Origin: Alopecurus myosuroides
Taxonomy: Eukaryota > Streptophyta > Magnoliopsida > Poales > Poaceae
Assembly (NCBI GenBank): GCA_028641055.1
Contig: CM054062.1
Location: 183,023,958 to 183,087,957 of the forward strand
DNA: 64,000 nucleotides
Direction of reading: 5' to 3'
Made by a program: the position numbers and the translations under genes
Notes under the pieces: generated by a model
The model's database searches: none
The model's input: the letters and a program-made list of their open reading frames with translations, nothing else
What the model was told of the DNA's origin: nothing
In this document: positions 46,027 to 58,096 of the stretch, one piece after another
Numbering within the stretch: the first letter of the stretch is position 1
Layout of the letters: each line of letters starts with the position of its first letter

Positions 46027-46238
46027 GATCATGCCAGAGTAACTGTTTGCTGCCGCTTCATTTCCGCTTCACGCGTGGCGGCCGCAACGGGTGCCACGTT
46101 GCTAGATCCACGGCTTGGATCAGCCCAGTTTGTGTATAAATAATGACCCTTAGAAGAGGGGTAAATCTCCCGGCCCTTTGTTCATCTTCTTCCTCCTCGC
46201 GCACACCTCTCCCTCTGCAAGCACCAAGGAAAGCTCCG

Positions 46239-49200
46239 ATGGCTGGAGGAAAGAAACATAGCGCCGCCGCGTCTTCCTGGAAGGATGTGGCCAGTGCTTC
46301 CGCGCCGCCTCCCGTGAAGACGGGCGATTGGCACGCCGCGATCACCACCAAGAAAAGCATCACTGAGATGCAGCGAGAAGGACTGATACCGCCTGACGCT
46401 AATAAGCGCGTGCGATTGTCCAAGAAGGAGGAGGTTCCCAACCCGCATTCCAACGAACGCGTGTTCTTCTCCGAGCACGCTCCCGCGGTCTGTCTCTTCC
46501 CCTCCATCCCTTCCTGCTTTGGCTGCTCTATGTCTACGACATACAGCTCCACGATCTCCCTCCAAACGCTATTCAGCACATATCGTGCTTTATCGTGGCT
46601 TGCGAGTGCTTCTTGGGTATCCGCCCACACTGGGGCCTATGGAAGGCCATCTTCAAGGTGTGAATCTTCCTGGAGAAGGCGCGGCCAGGCGAGAAGGGGG
46701 GAGCCGCTGCGTACCGGAGGCTTCGGGATTCAGGCGAGGACAGACATTCCCTAAATGGAAATGTATTTAGTCGACTCGGTGCAAGGGTGGCGGAAGAAGT
46801 GGTTCTACGTCACCGATAACAGTGCAAGTGGAGCTCCTGAATTCCATCCATTCGCCGCTTTGAAATGGCGAAACTCCTGGCTGCACTCGCTCACCGCTGA
46901 GGAAGGTAGGATTATTTCTCCTTTACTCACGAAGGTGGCCAGCTTCCGAGCCAAGACACCAGGGACCCTGCTGCATGGGATACACCTGTCGGGTGTATTT
47001 CTTCGTTGAAGGATTCAACCCCTTCAGGAGAGGCCATCCGCCATGTGGGAGTACCAGGGCACCCAGGACCCGAGCCGTGTTTGCGAGGATATTCTCTCGA
47101 ATGCTGAGTTCGAGAAGAAAATCGCGGCCACCACCAAGCTGAAGAAGGGAGAGGTCTGCTCGGCGTGTCCCTTCGAGCCATTCGAAGCTTCGAACCCTCC
47201 TCCGGCTGAGGTGAGATTTTTGAGTTTTTCTTTCTTGACTGTTATTCTTCTGCGCCGGAGTTTCTTTCGATTGATATGTTCGTTTCTTTTTCTGTAGAGC
47301 GGGGACGTGGCGACATGCTACCCGCCAATTTCTGCAGACGAAGTCTCGGATCTTTTGGCGAGTAACATGGAAGCCTCCCATGAGACTAGCATTGCGGAAG
47401 CTAATCCAAGCTCCGACCGCGATTATATGGATGACGAAGAAGAGTCGGGTAGCGACCAACTCCAGCGCTGCAAGCGCCGTAGGCAAGATGAGGATGAGGT
47501 CACATCAAAGGGTAGCTCCTTGGGTGATGAGGCCGCCAAGGATACTGAGCCCCTTCAAGTGGATCCTCTCAACGTGCTTCCTTCCACGGGACGCAGGTCA
47601 AAGGTTCCCACTGCATGGAACGTGGACGTTCTAGACGATGATGACGAGGATGAGTAAGTTTTTTGTACTCCGTTCTTTAATCGCAAATCTTCTTCCCTCT
47701 CTTCCCATTCTGGGTCTTTATCTGATTTTGCTTTTCAACAGCAGTCGTGCGACCATCAGCCCAGGTCGGTTTGCTTTTTCGATTCCTTCCGTGAAGAGGA
47801 AAGAGGCGGCCGCGGACCCTGCTCCGGCTGATGAGGTTGCCCGAAGATCTCCGAGCCCCGCAGGAGCAGCCGAAACCCCGGAGTACGGCATGCCCGACTT
47901 CGTGGGTGGAGCGTCAGCGAGCAGGGAAATCTCGGGTAGCTCAGCAGACCCTCTGTCCACTGCCCAGGACAAGGTAAGCCTGTTGATCTTCTCGCATTCT
48001 TGCTTTGCTTGTTCGGAGTTTTTATCGGGTGCACGACAGTGCTCCCGATGGGAGTAGCCCCCGAGTCTATGGTTAACTGCTTGCAGTTGGCCATGGACTC
48101 AAGTCGAACTTTTCTTCTCATGTTTCTTCGTTTGGCTTGAATTCTATCGGGTGCACGGCAGTGCTCCCGATGGGAGTAGCCCCCGAGGCTATACTCGACC
48201 GTGTACAGTCGTGTGTAGGCTCAAGTGATACATCTTTTGACTTGGATTTTTGCATTGAGTTTTTTGCAGGCTCTCCTCGACTCCCTCGCTGCTTTCGGGC
48301 GTCGAGTGCTTTCAGCGGAAGCGGACTGCATTTCCCTTAGGGCGGATCGTGATCGGCTTGTCCAGGATGGTCGTTCCTTTCAAGGTAGGCTAGTGCGCCT
48401 TTCTTGTCTTCATCGCTTCTTCCTCATTGTAACTGTTGCTTCAACCGCATCTTTTCCATTGCAGATGAGGTTACCCGCCTGAAGGCTGAGAAGGCGGAAG
48501 CTGTCTCTCGAGTGAAAACTCTTCAGACGGAGCTGGAATCCTCCCAAAAGGAGTTGGAGTCCACTCGCAAGCACTCAGTCGACCTTGAGGGGAAACTCGC
48601 GGAAGCTCGGCGAGCGCTGAATCAGCTAGAAGAGGCTGGTGCGAAGCACGACAACGAGCTTGTCGACACCATTTGGCCTTTGGCCCAGAAGCTTGCTGGT
48701 AAGCCGTGTTTCGCCGTTTCCTCGACTGTTGTTTCGCAGTCTTTTTCCTCTGATGATTTTTTCTATCTTTGTCTTAGATGCTCTTGGGGTTGGAATGGAG
48801 CTGCCTGGACGTCATCGACTGGATGCCCTCACGGACACATGTACCCAGCTTCAGGAGCACACGGGTAGAATCTGCTCCCTCATTGGTGACGCCACCCGAG
48901 TGTTGACACGATTCCACGAGCGCCTACTGGTGGACGTGGCAGTCCCACCTACGCTGGGTGGTCTCTTGCAGGCATTCCTGGGTGATGGAGATCTTCTCCA
49001 GGAGTACTCAGTCGCGCAGTTCGAGTGCGGGGCCAGGACGGCTATCCAGTTTGCCTTGGTGCACGGAGTCCCGGGTGGCCTGGAGAAGGTGTACTCGGAT
49101 GTTCCTCGCGACTCCTTTGGCAAAAAGGTTGCAATCCGTCCTTTTGGCGAACATGCTGAAGTGCTCGCGAAGATGCTCTCTGGGGTGCTTTCCCATGCTA

Positions 49201-49250
49201 GTCGCAAGGGACAGCCTTCCGCGAGTGGAACTACTTATGTAGCTCATTAG
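46239..49250 (+). pseudogene. Tat antisense ORF (putative gypsy-type transposon family), six exons, decayed
   Basis: The ATG at 46239 opens MAGGKKHSAAASSW. Exon 1 carries the family signature WGLWKAIFKV and SVQGWRKKWFYV, typical of the plant putative gypsy-type transposon domain. Inferred exons: 46239-47210, 47298-47653, 47742-47973, 48270-48384, 48465-48698, 48778-49250, all with good GT and AG borders. Exon 2 is acidic, exons 4-5 are coiled-coil-like (LKAEKAEAVSRVKTLQTELE), and exon 6 ends at TAG 49248. Exon 1 is broken: a frame change from ~46490 to ~46690, TAA at 46752 and TGA at 46995. Its role in Tat elements is not established. It is transcribed opposite to gag-pol. Confidence 0.75.
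47974..48269 (+). repeat. Direct repeat inside intron 3 of antisense ORF
   Basis: Two copies of a ~75-base unit start tatcgggtgcacgrcagtgctcccgatgggagtagcccccgag (about 48018 and 48143). A shortened third copy occurs at ~49376-49408, in front of the second antisense ORF. Confidence 0.75.
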
Positions 49251-49475
49251 GATAGCTTATTTATTTTCATGTGCTCTTGATGTAATGAATCTTGGGATGT
49301 ATTCCCGTACTTTATTTTGCGTAATCGAAGTATTTTCCGAAAGTGTCGGCATTTGATTCTTGCGCCTTACTTTGTATTCTCCCGATGGGAGTAGCACCCA
49401 AGCACCCGAGGTCTGGGTGGTATTTTCTCGAGTGGGGTCTTGGTATGTTTCCGAACTTTCTTTGTTTTCTTCCAG

Positions 49476-50289
49476 GTAGTGGATTCCGTTGTAGAGTCTT
49501 CGAGTGGGACTGCTCCGCAGATTATTTCCTTGGTTGCTACTGCCAGCACATTTGCATTGCTCCGTGACCGTGTCGCGGATGGCGAACGTAAGCTGAAGGC
49601 TCTGCGAGGTGTGGCTGATGTTGCCAAGTCAAAGCAAAAACTTGCGGCGGAGCGTGAGCAGTTTGTGATGGAGGAACTGGCGGCTATTGCGAAGGGCATG
49701 CTCTGTAAGTTTTGCGAGCCCCCGAGTACTTGTCGCTAGTCCCTGACTTTGTCTTGACGCGTTTGTTGTCCTTGCAGTTGTTGAACCTGACGGAGTTTGT
49801 GAAACCCACTAGGTGGACAATCACATCGTTCACGAGTCGGGTAGCCCAAAACCTCATGCGAATGAGTTCTGGTCTGACCGGAATCGAGGTTTTATCCTGG
49901 CTACCCTGAAATATCGGGCGAGCCAAGCGAAGATAATCGTCGAGTCATGTCGCGAGGCTTTGTCTTCTGCCCATCGGGCATTTTACCCTTTGGGTGTTGT
50001 CCCGGATAGCTTGAGTGGTTTGCTCAGGATGTTCCGTCGGGTGGGGGAAGTTCGAGAATGTGTGCGTCAACAACTTATCAGTGGATCTCAAGTGGCCCTT
50101 GCCTTCGTTCGACCGTGGCATCCTGAGGTCAACTTTAGCTCGGTGGCACGGCTTTCAGACTCGAGGGGGGGTCCTCCGGTGGATCTTTCTCCTCACTACG
50201 CGGTCGTGCGTCCTGCTGCCGAGCAGATTATTCAACTGACTGCCGAGGAGGTTGATCAATTGATTGCGGATGCGGCTGCTCGCCGTTAA
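49476..50289 (+). pseudogene. Second, 5'-truncated antisense ORF copy in Tat element
   Basis: This has the same architecture as the 3' half of the upstream ORF but a diverged sequence. Exon 49476-49704 follows a TTTTCTTCCAG acceptor and is helix-rich (LLRDRVADGERKLKALRGVADVA). Intron 49705-49777 has GTAAGT and TTGCAG borders, and the last exon runs 49778 to TAA 50287-50289. The frame is kept across the intron, with one TAG at 49810-49812. The final exon shares the GVVPDSLSGLLRMF...ALAFV pattern with VAVPPTLGGLLQAF...ALVHG in the first copy. There is no first exon or promoter, so this is probably the product of recombination between related antisense ORFs. Confidence 0.65.
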
Positions 50290-50639
50290 GTGTAATTTTA
50301 AGATCTAAATATCTTGTATTTTGTTGTAAGGTGTTTGAAGGTGTCAACCTTGTGACCTTGCATATTTCATTCGATATTTTTAAGGTGTTTATAAGGTGTG
50401 CATCTTGTTGTACCTTGTATTGTTTTATCGAGTTATAGCCCTCGAAGGTATGTGATGATGCTAGTTAGGCGTAGCCCCCGTGTGTTTGGGGTGTGTACCT
50501 GTCGTTTTGGCATGTTATGGAAAAAACGCGATAGATATGGTTGAGAAACCATGTGTTTATTGATATGGCTGAGAAGCCATGTATTTAATCGAGCTACAAA
50601 GTGGCTGGTATAGCCTTATTTCTTGCAAATAGAATAATC

Positions 50640-51810
50640 TTATGGGTAGAACTTGCAGAGGTGTGTCACGTTCCACGGGTTGGAGTACATGACGCCGTTC
50701 TTCGGGTTCTTCAAACGATAGGCGCCTCCTGGGACGACTTCATGTATGATGAAAGGTCCTTCCCATGGTGGCTCCAGCTTGTGCCCCTCCTTTTGCTTGA
50801 GCCGCAGCACCAGGTCTCCTACCACGAAAGATCTATGGCGTATGCGGCGACTGTGTTAGTTGCGCAGCGACTGCTGGTAGACTGCAGATCTTGCGAGTGT
50901 GATGTCCCTGATCTCGTCTAGTGCGTCCATGTCTTCCGCGAGTGCCTTGTTTGAGGTTTCTTCGCTGTATGCAACGACTCGTGGAGAACTGAATTTGACG
51001 TCTTCGGGTAGGACGGCTTCATCTCCGTATACCATGAAAATGGTGTGTAGTTTGTCGATCGATTTTGTGTTGTTCGTAGGCTCCATAGTACTGATGGTAG
51101 TTCTTCGGCCTAGTGCCCTGCTGCTGGGTGCAGCCGATCCAGCAACCGCTTCTTTAGGCCAGGCGAAACTAATCCGTTAGATCGTTCAACCTGGCCATTA
51201 GTTTGCGGGTGAGCTACCGAGGCGAAGCTGAGGGTGATTCCTTTTTCCCCGCAGAATTCCTGTGTTTTCTTGGCTGTGAAGTTGCTGCAGTTGTCCGTGA
51301 TGATGTTGTGCGGTATGCCGAATCTGCACACGATGGAGTCGAGGAATCTCACGGCGCACTGGGTGTGCGCGGAGGTGACTAGCATGGCCTCTATGCATTT
51401 CGTGAACTTGTCGACTTCCACGAGCAGGTGGGTGTATCCTCCAGGTGTTGACTTGTGCAGCGGTCCCACCATATCTAGCCCCCATTGAGCGAAGGGCCAG
51501 GCGATAGGGATCATGTGGAGTTCTGTGGCGGAGGGCATGTGGCCTGGGCGCAAACCTTTGACAGCCATTGCATCTGTCGACTAGATCTTTGGCGTCTCTG
51601 GCTGCCGTGAGCCAGTAGAATCCTGTCCTGAAAGCTTTGCCCACGATTGCCCTCCAACTGGCATGGTGCCCGCAGTCTCCTTGGTGTATGTCTCGGAGCA
51701 ATTCCTTGCCATCTTCAGGTGCTATGCATCTCTGCAATACTCCTGATATGCTTTGCTTATATAGCTCTCCGTTGATTACCCGAAAGGATTTGTTGCGCCG
51801 TACTATTTGT
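50640..51810 (-). pseudogene. Tat integrase remnant
   Basis: Minus-strand pieces encode the integrase zinc-binding domain (GHHASWRAIVGKAFRTGFYW, CNGCQRFA), the catalytic core (WGLDMVGPLHKS; ITDNCSNFTA; HPQTNGQVERSNG) and the C-terminal region (DLVLRLKQKEGHKLEPPWEGP, with YRLKNP). The core reads ITDNCSNF where ITDNGTQF-like is usual; the Asp is kept. At least one frameshift lies near 51560 and another near 51110. There is no RT or RNase H between this and the protease at 51811. Confidence 0.85.
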
Positions 51811-53844
51811 CGGGCCTCGCAAATATCTGCTGGGAGATGATGCTTATTCTGCTGCCTCCGTCCATGAACACTCGCGCAAGTTCGTAAATGCCTATTTGCG
51901 CCTGAATGACGAGCGTGGCGTGTCCTGGTCGGTATACCCGAGGAGGATGGTCTTCTTTGGAGAAAGTTATCGATTGATCTGCCATCTTCAGGTATTCTGG
52001 CTTGGACGGTGGGGTTTGTACTGCCATGATCACTTGGCGTGTGTTTGTCTTCTGGACCCTTCGGGAGGGGCAGACCTTCGGTATCATTCCTAGGAGTCCC
52101 TGAGAGTCCGGGTACCCATTGTTTCCCTGGTTTGCGGCGGGTGGCGCTGGCAACGCGGCCAATGTCACGTTCTAATATCCTGGTGGAGGTAGGGGTTGTG
52201 GCGGCTGGTGTCCTCCTGGGATTTGCGGGTATCCCTGGTTGACCGCGGCTCTGTTCTTTCTCGTGTAAGCCTCGTGGATGTACTGAAATTTTTGGCAGTC
52301 CTTGAGGAGATGAGTTGCCTTGGTCTTCCCTGTGTGCTTATACGTGAATAGATGTAGCGTACAGTAAACGTCAAGGTCTTCCTCGGGAGTTTTGTCATCT
52401 AGTTTTGGCTTCCATTCACGATTTCCACGAGGCCCGTTGTCACGATTTTTGGTGAATTCTGCTGCCACCAACTCTTCCCGGTCGTCGTGGTCGTAGTGTC
52501 TTCTTTTATTCTTTCGACCGTGGCGATCTTCCTCGGGCGCGGGTGAGGATGCTTTCTCGTTGCGCACGGAATCTTCACCGTTGGCCCATCTGTCGGCTAT
52601 TTCCATCAATTCCCCGATGGATTTGGGTGCAACTCGTCCCAATTATTCTCGTAAAGCGGCGCGCCGAGCTCCTTTGGTGAAAGCCTTGACCGCAACTTCT
52701 TCGGATATGTTTACCGCCGTATTCTTGGGCGTGGTCTATCGCTGAATATATTCGCGAGTAGACTTGCCACTCTTCTGTCTGCACGCTCGCATCTCCTCTA
52801 TAGACGCGGGTCTTTTGTACGTTGCTTGGAAGTTTTGTGCAACTCGTAAGTTAGATCGTCCCATGACCCGTAGCACGCCCGCGGTCTTCCTTCGAGCCAG
52901 CTGCGTGAAGCGCCTACAAGGTGTAGGTTCATGTACTGCATGGTCATTGTCTTATTCCCACGTTGGCATTTTACTACCGTGAGGTAATCTGGTCACCAAG
53001 ACTTGGGCTCTAGCGACCCGTCGTACTTCGGGACTTCCTCGTGAGTTTGAACCTTTTTGGCATCGGCGCCTCGCGGATCTCATGGGTGAAGAACAATGCG
53101 CCGCAGGACTCCTCGTCGGAAGATGCAGATAGTGATTGTGCGCGGTTCCTGATTGCTCGTGCCCTGTTGACTTTGTTCTGCGTGATGTCTTTTCGCGCGT
53201 CGTACTCAGGCCGGCCGTGATTATCCTCCTTCCGTGGCTCCCTGCTGCGGTGTCGCGAGCGGCTGTTGTGATGCCGTGGACTTCGATCACGATCTCTCGG
53301 GCTATCGTTACTGCTACTCGGACTATCGCCGCAGCGCCGGGCTTCTTTCCCTCGGGCGCGAGGGTGATTCCTTCCTTTGAGGCAACGTGCTCCCGCGTCG
53401 GTGGGGTGTTTCCTTGTCCTTCTGAGGGGTCTTTTCAGTTTCTTGCACTGTCGCGAGCCTATGGGCTTGGGCGGCGATTCTTGCGGCTGCCATGCCTAGC
53501 CCCTTCTGGACTTGTCGATATTGCTCTGCGCGGGGATCATTCTTAAGCGGTTGGTTCACCTGTAGGTATGTGGCTGCTGCCAAAACTACAACGGCGGGAG
53601 TCGTCGGGTGCATGTTGCCGTCGTCATCGACGTGCATGAGGGATGTCTCGAGTGTCTTGCTGATTCCGCTGAGGGATTCGCGATCCATGGCGGCGGTCTT
53701 CAAGACGTATCTCTTTTTCGAGGGATTGTTTCCCACCGAGCGAGTTTGGGAGAGGGACGCACGGCGCGCGCTTGACTCATCCGCTGCTTTCTTTCGTGCT
53801 TCCAAATTCTTGCAAGCTTCATTGATAAGTCGACCTGCCCACAC
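51811..53844 (-). pseudogene. Tat gag and protease remnant
   Basis: Gag N-terminus: 53844-53323 (MWAGRLINEACKNLEARKKA). The gag core is split among frames from ~53120 to ~52650 (EVPKYDGSLEPKSWLPDYLT, QYMNLHLVGASRSWLEGRP). The C-terminal gag is 52642-52172 (IGELMEIADRWANGED; DVYCTLH...HLLKDCQKF). Protease with FMDGGSRISII is at 52168-51803. Several stops and frameshifts interrupt the reading. The end of the protease frame runs directly into integrase-side sequence (~51810), marking a deletion of RT and RNase H. Confidence 0.82.
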
Positions 53845-54459
53845 CAGATGATAGTGGTACGCGGTCAGATCCTCATGGGGAGCTCCTTCCGCGAGTGGCT
53901 GGCCTTGGTGTACGGCCTCCTTCGCTCTGACCCAGGCGCCACGCCAGACTTTGATCGCTCTCGCTCCTTCAGGCTTTCCTCAGTTTCCTCTGTGGATCAG
54001 TTGGTCCTGCCATGCAGATCTGGGCCTGATATGGCTCGCGAGTCCTAGGTGTGGGCTGACAGCTTCTGCCAACCCGAGAGGGTTCTTCAGCCGCGATAGT
54101 GTGGAAGTTGCGGACGCTGGGGCGGATGGATCCGCCACTGGGCGCTAGGTCGCGACCAGTGTCGTCAGGTGGCGAGTCGAGGGTTGCCAGGCTTGAGATT
54201 GACTCGGAGTCCAATTCCCCGATATCGATCTGCTCGGGGAAGTGCAAGATCCCCGCCTTGTTGGCGTGGAAGTGGAGGCTCCCGAATGTCAGGCTGACGT
54301 TCTTCTCTAATCCGCTGAACGCCGGGCGCGATTCCGGCGAGTGGGGCGCGACGATGATCGACCCGAAGCGGATTGGTTCCGCTAGAGTCGAGGTTCCGGG
54401 GCTCCAGCTAAAGGTGGGCGATGATGAGGCCAAAGACGTCGTAGATCCAGCGCCCACTG
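53845..54459 (-). other. Tat untranslated leader
   Basis: GC-rich leader between primer site and gag; the open frame 53969-54580 overlaps leader and LTR and is not a gene. Confidence 0.6.
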
Positions 54460-54477
54460 TTCCCACAGACGGCGCCA
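54460..54477 (-). promoter_or_regulatory. Primer-binding site of Tat element
   Basis: Minus strand TGGCGCCGTCTGTGGGAA, two bases inside the right LTR. This is the site usual for Tat-group gypsy elements. Confidence 0.88.
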
Positions 54478-54479
54478 AT

Positions 54480-54976
54480 TGTTGATTAGTCATCTCAACA
54501 AGTCCCTCGGATGATCCGGTAGGGTTTCGATTAAGAGAACGTATGGACACTGGTGACGATCGTCGGCTAACAGGGGGCACGATTTACCCAGGTTCGGGGC
54601 CCTCATAGAGGTAAAACCCTTACTCCTTCTCTTTCGATCTGTATTATGAGTAGATCGGTTACAAATGGGGGGGTGCTCAAGTCGAGAGTATGGTCTCGAG
54701 CTCAAGGCTTTGGTGGTGAGAAGTTGATTGGATCCCCCTCCCCGGTGGTTCTCCAGGCCTTATATAGGTGGCCAGGTCTCAAACCGTCCCCGGGGGGGGG
54801 GGTTGCAAACCCTAGTTTTAGGTCGGTTACAAGTTTCCTTCTTGACCCGCAAGTCTTTGCGGGTGGGCTCCAGTTGGGCCTTCTAGAACTGTAGGTGGCA
54901 CCTCCCTCAGGGCTCACGTCTTGGGCCTTGAACCGGGTAGCCTCACCCGATATGTCCAGGATTCTCCCCCATGCCA
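54480..54976 (-). repeat. Right (5') LTR of Tat element
   Basis: 497 bases, the partner of 44393-44884. It contains minus-strand TATA core CCTATATAAGG (54757-54767). The last six bases differ from the other LTR (atgcca compared with acgtca). Confidence 0.9.
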
Positions 54977-54981
54977 GAGTG

Positions 54982-56815
54982 GCAGTTAAATACCATGCCA
55001 GAGTGGCAGTTTAAGGGAGTTGGATGCACGAGTAGAGCTCATACTCAGTACAGGTGGAGGCTAGAAAAAGACCGGGAGCGACAAATCAAGAGAGCATAAG
55101 AGCCATAATCATGCATAGCGACACAAACATCATTAATTAAAGCACAAGCGGTATCATAGTCAAAAACTAAGTTGTCATGGAGGCTATTCGTGACTGGTTT
55201 GTAGTCATAAACATGGTGTGAGCATGCTCCAAGTCAATCAAATGAAACATTCGAAAGAGAATACCATAAATTTATGCTGCCTTATGACAAGAACAACTCA
55301 TGAATCTTTCAATGACATATTAAACACTCTCAACTATTTGAGGCTATTCATGCTACTCAACATCACAAGGCTTTAGAACTAAAATAACATTTAGCATGGC
55401 ATGAAAAAGTTCTAGCAATAGTTTATACGAGCTTCTACTTGCACTGTTATAAATTCTACTTTAAACATCAGTTTCTTTCTCCCAACAAGCACCATACAAG
55501 ATATGTTCTAACAAAAACTGTCCAAATGCTACAACAAGCAAACATGAGAGTACTCACATAACACTACTAAAACTAATAGCTCTAATAAGAGATGCATGCA
55601 AAACAGGAGCTAAATAAATGCAACAGTCATACAGAGATTAAGAATACAAAGTATTCCTAAGAAAAAGCGTAGCGTGTCACTGTCCAATAAAATAATGCTG
55701 GGGTCCAACCAAGCTTATTGAAAAAGTAAAAACAAACTGAAATAAAAAATAAAATTAAAATGAAAGCAAAAATAAACGACGCTCCAAGTAAAGCACATAA
55801 GATGTGACCGAATAAAAATATAGTTTCACTAGAAGTGACCTGATAATTTGTCGATGAAGAAGGGGATGCCTTGGGCATCCCCAAGCTCAGACGCTTGAGT
55901 CTTCTTGGAATTTGCTGGGATGTACCACCGGGGCATCCCCAAGCTTATGCTTTTCACTCTTGTTGATCACGTCATATCATCCTCTTCTCTTGACCCTTAA
56001 AAACTTCCTTCACACCGAACTTCTCACAATCTTCATTAGCAACGTTAGTGCAATCGAAATAATAAATTCACATGGTTCAGTTTCAACACATGTCTAACAC
56101 TAAAAAACACATTAGATACTGTCACAACTTTTTTTAAAACTCTTTTTCTCAAAATAACACCAAAAGAAAGCGATTAAGATGCAAATGCAATTATTGGCAG
56201 AAATCTGTCAAAATAGGACATCAGGTAAAGATGATTTTTTTCGAAAATCTTATGTTAATCAAATCAAAAAGTGGTCAACTAAGAAGAGTTGCGTATACAG
56301 CCCAGGATTTTGCACAAAAAAACTCAGGTCATTTTGAATTTTCTGTGATTTTATACGGAGTAAACAGTGCACAGCAGAAATCTGTTTCCGGCGCAGAAAT
56401 CCGAAATATAGCCTCAACTTTCCACTAGAGGCTTTACTTAGCTCAACAAAAACTCAAAATAAAAGATACATCGGGTTTTCTAAGGAAATAGACAACACCA
56501 AGGTTACAAGCACACAAAAGAAAACAAAGGAAAACGGATAGAAAACAGAGAAATAAAACGGGTTGTCTTCCGGTAGCGCTTTTCTTTAACGCCTTTCAGC
56601 TAGTCTTAGAAAGCTCGAATCAAGTAGATGCTCACACAAGACATATGAATTAAGTAAAATTGAGAATAAAGAAGCAAGTTTAAAACAAATTTAAGTCTAA
56701 CCCACTTCCTATGCATAGGGATCTTGTAAATAAATAAATTAAAGAAGCTCAAACTAGAACTCGTGGGAAGGTAGAACAAGAGCAACTTTAAGACTTTCAC
56801 CAAAAAGAGAGGTGT
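54982..56815 (-). other. Internal non-coding part of layer-1 element
   Basis: AT-rich, no supported gene. Two extra GCATCCCCAAGCT strings (55874-55886 and 55932-55944) repeat the polypurine-tract sequence found at 43323-43337. Confidence 0.7.
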
Positions 56816-57877
56816 TTAAGTAACATGAGAATTCTCACAACCATACTTTCCTCTCTCATAATAATTTTCAGTAGCATCATGAACAAACTCAACAACATAA
56901 TTATCACATAAAGCATGTTTGTCATGGCCTAAAAGCACACAATTCATATCAAGCTCAAAAACAGTGGGATCAATATTTAAAATCAGCTCCTCTTTTCCCC
57001 CACTTTTAGAAATAGCAAAGCAAGATGATTGATCACTCATAAAAGGTATAGGAAACATTATAGAAATCCTATTTCCAGTAGCATTATAATTCATAACATC
57101 AAGTAACATAGGACCATCATCAAGAGCATTATCATAAGATTTATCCAAGTAGCATAGATTATCATAAATAACATTAGCAATATCATTCTCACAAGTTTCA
57201 TTCATAGTAGTATCAAGGTCACAAGTATAGCAAGTATCAATTTCATAAAATAATGTATGAGTTAAAGAGTTACTATCATTGGGAGTTTGACATGGGTAGC
57301 TCCATTCTTCCTCCTCTTGATCATCACTCTCCTCCTCTTTTTCATCCAATGAGCTTCCAGATTCAGCAATTTCTTCTTCCATAGGCTCCTGCAAGGCATC
57401 AGTTACTTCCTTAGGTTGTGAGAATTTATAAATACATTCCATTATGTAGTAATTACAATCCTTGTAATTATCAAAGCAATATTCAAGTATAACATAAATC
57501 TCATATTTATAAGGTGCATCACCAATACTTTCAAGCAAATAGGCAATTTCGAATGCACCCTTCCAAGCAATAAATTCTTCAATTTGTTCCACATCATATA
57601 ATTCATAATTTCCCTTAACATAAGAAGATATGGTAACATTGTCATTATACTCACATTGAAAAGGGAGGTGTTTATACCTCCTACAGCAACAAGATTTATC
57701 AAAGCAATAAGTAACATTATAGGTAGAGCACAAGCTTTTAGCATAGTCATGCAATTTATTAATTTGCTCCCATAAGTATATCCCTTTTGTTGACAAGGGG
57801 TGTTCCTAATAATGTTTTTGTTGTTCATCCGTGAACCCACCTTGCCAAAAAGATCTAGTTTCAAAGACATCAAACAT
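56816..57877 (-). pseudogene. Unrecognised ORF of layer-1 element, one internal stop
   Basis: From ATG 57877-57875 (MFDVFETRSFWQGG) the frame is open to the stop at 56816 except for TAG at 57806-57808, 354 codons in all. Features: a Cys cluster (CFDKSCCCRRYKH), a Glu/Asp-rich middle (EEEIAESGSSLDEKEEESDD), and a C-terminal block (HALCDNYVVEFVHDATENYY). I recognise no gag, protease or RT motif. The stretch HDATENYYERG seems familiar from Triticeae retroelement ORFs of unknown function. It lies just downstream of the primer site, where gag would be, so it may be a gag-like or accessory product of a non-autonomous element. Confidence 0.65.
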
Positions 57878-58096
57878 TGATAGAAAGCATGATAAAGCAA
57901 AAATAACAACTAGAATAAGAACTAATTTTTTTATGCTCCACTTGAAAATACTTGAGTTGCTTTCTATGCTATAAAGTAAACTATTTTTTTGTGTTTTTGA
58001 TATAAATAAGAAAATAAGACAAAAATAAAAACAAGACAATAAACAAAATAAAGAGGTTGAGAGTGAGAGACTCCCCTTGCCAGAAGATTTCTTCCT

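Larger units (their letters stand above)
44393..54976 (-). mobile_element. Tat-type Ty3/gypsy element with antisense ORFs and no RT
   Basis: LTRs at 44393-44884 (492 bases) and 54480-54976 (497), with duplication gagtg at 44388-44392 and 54977-54981. The minus-strand primer site TGGCGCCGTCTGTGGGAA is at 54460-54477 and the purine tract at 44885-44898 (ACTCGGGGGATAC on the minus strand). In element order: gag (53844 to ~52172), protease (~52168-51811), then integrase (51810-50640) with RT and RNase H missing. Two plus-strand antisense ORF regions (46239-49250 and 49476-50289) lie between integrase and the 3' LTR, the arrangement known for Tat-lineage elements such as Grande and RIRE2. It carries numerous frame lesions. 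Confidence 0.9.
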
